Assembly: GCF_039830135.1 (NCBI RefSeq)
Contig: NZ_CP156081.1
Coordinates: forward strand, 606,001 to 670,000
Source: Defluviimonas sp. SAOS-178_SWC
GTDB lineage: Bacteria > Pseudomonadota > Alphaproteobacteria > Rhodobacterales > Rhodobacteraceae
Length of the DNA: 64,000 bases
Direction: 5' to 3'
Under the pieces are notes generated by a model. The model worked only from the letters and a program-made list of their open reading frames with translations, did not search any database and was not told the origin of the DNA. How positions within the stretch are numbered: the stretch's first letter is position 1; each line of letters starts with the position of its first letter. The position numbers and the translations under genes are program-made. This document shows positions 63,868 through 64,000 of this stretch, in pieces.

Positions 63868-64000
63868 CGGTGAAGGTGGCGATCAACGGGTTCGGGCGGA
63901 TCGGGCGGAACGTCCTGAGGGCGATCGTCGAGTCTGGGCGCAAGGATATCGAGGTCGTGGCGATCAACGATCTCGGCCCGGTGGAGACCAACGCCCATCT
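63864..64000 (+). CDS. cbbG: Glyceraldehyde-3-phosphate dehydrogenase, N-terminus only
   Basis: Only the first 45 codons are in the window: [19 protein letters not shown] and [16 protein letters not shown] are the NAD(P)-binding Rossmann start of GAPDH. Placement after cbbT with a four-base overlap indicates the Calvin-cycle copy (cbbG/gapB). The gene continues beyond base 64000. Confidence 0.93.
   Translation, partial: MTVKVAINGFGRIGRNVLRAIVESGRKDIEVVAINDLGPVETNAH

Overview
The window is high-G+C (about two thirds by eye) chromosomal DNA from an alphaproteobacterium, almost certainly a member of the Rhodobacteraceae (Rhodobacter/Rhodovulum/Defluviimonas-like). This rests on the mcl1-type malyl-CoA lyase, the TlpA-argH and lysA-TIGR02302 neighbourhoods, rpmI-rplT-pheS-pheT, and a cbbR-cbbFPTG Calvin-cycle cluster. 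No rRNA, tRNA or CRISPR array was recognised.

Layout. 1-3.6 kb: 3' part of an EAL phosphodiesterase gene, tag, a TlpA-like redoxin, and argH with two tiny lipoproteins. 3.6-7.5 kb: a self-contained ABC exporter with its TetR regulator, lying between argH and lysA. 7.6-25.9 kb: core genes, including lysA, a TIGR02302 protein, a zinc-ribbon protein, ftsE-ftsX-acyltransferase-PPOX-DUF2585, accA, an MFS carrier, mcl1, a MaoC hydratase, D-amino-acid transaminase, hemolysin III, a 5'-truncated LysR gene, DUF1244, an N-formylglutamate hydrolase and pyk. 25.9-27.1 kb: a low-G+C scar of Rhs toxin tips, with an apparent colicin-E5-like toxin tip and a small immunity candidate. 27.2-31.9 kb: rpmI-rplT-pheS-X-pheT, where X is an unrelated-looking, lower-G+C, membrane-anchored ORF coupled on both sides by 4-base overlaps.

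31.9-38.0 kb is a decaying accessory island: an IS481-type transposase remnant, a nitrilase, an M20 amidohydrolase, a polar-amino-acid ABC ATPase whose permease has been deleted, a broken binding-protein gene, an orphan binding protein, and a MocR-type regulator lacking its DNA-binding domain. 38.0-40.7 kb: an AcoR/Fis-type regulator and an acetaldehyde-type dehydrogenase separated by a perfect 18-base palindrome.

40.9-49.6 kb is the most interesting region. It is a compact eight-gene, one-direction operon encoding a Ser/Thr kinase, an FHA protein, a PP2C phosphatase, a degenerate GTPase-like protein, a dynamin-family GTPase, a second small GTPase and two small Roadblock-like proteins. No type VI secretion genes are present. 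I read it as a phosphorylation-controlled GTPase or membrane-remodelling module that I cannot match to a named system.

49.6-55.2 kb: wreckage of a dimethylglycine/sarcosine dehydrogenase gene and of a transporter, then an AraC regulator and a FecBCDE-like iron or metal-chelate ABC operon headed by a DUF2946 protein with an FNR-like site upstream. 55.4-58.9 kb: a class C beta-lactamase-fold hydrolase and a membrane-fused spermidine-synthase-like protein. 58.9-64 kb: cbbR divergent from cbbF-cbbP-cbbT-cbbG, running off the window. This gene order resembles form II (cbbM) Calvin operons.
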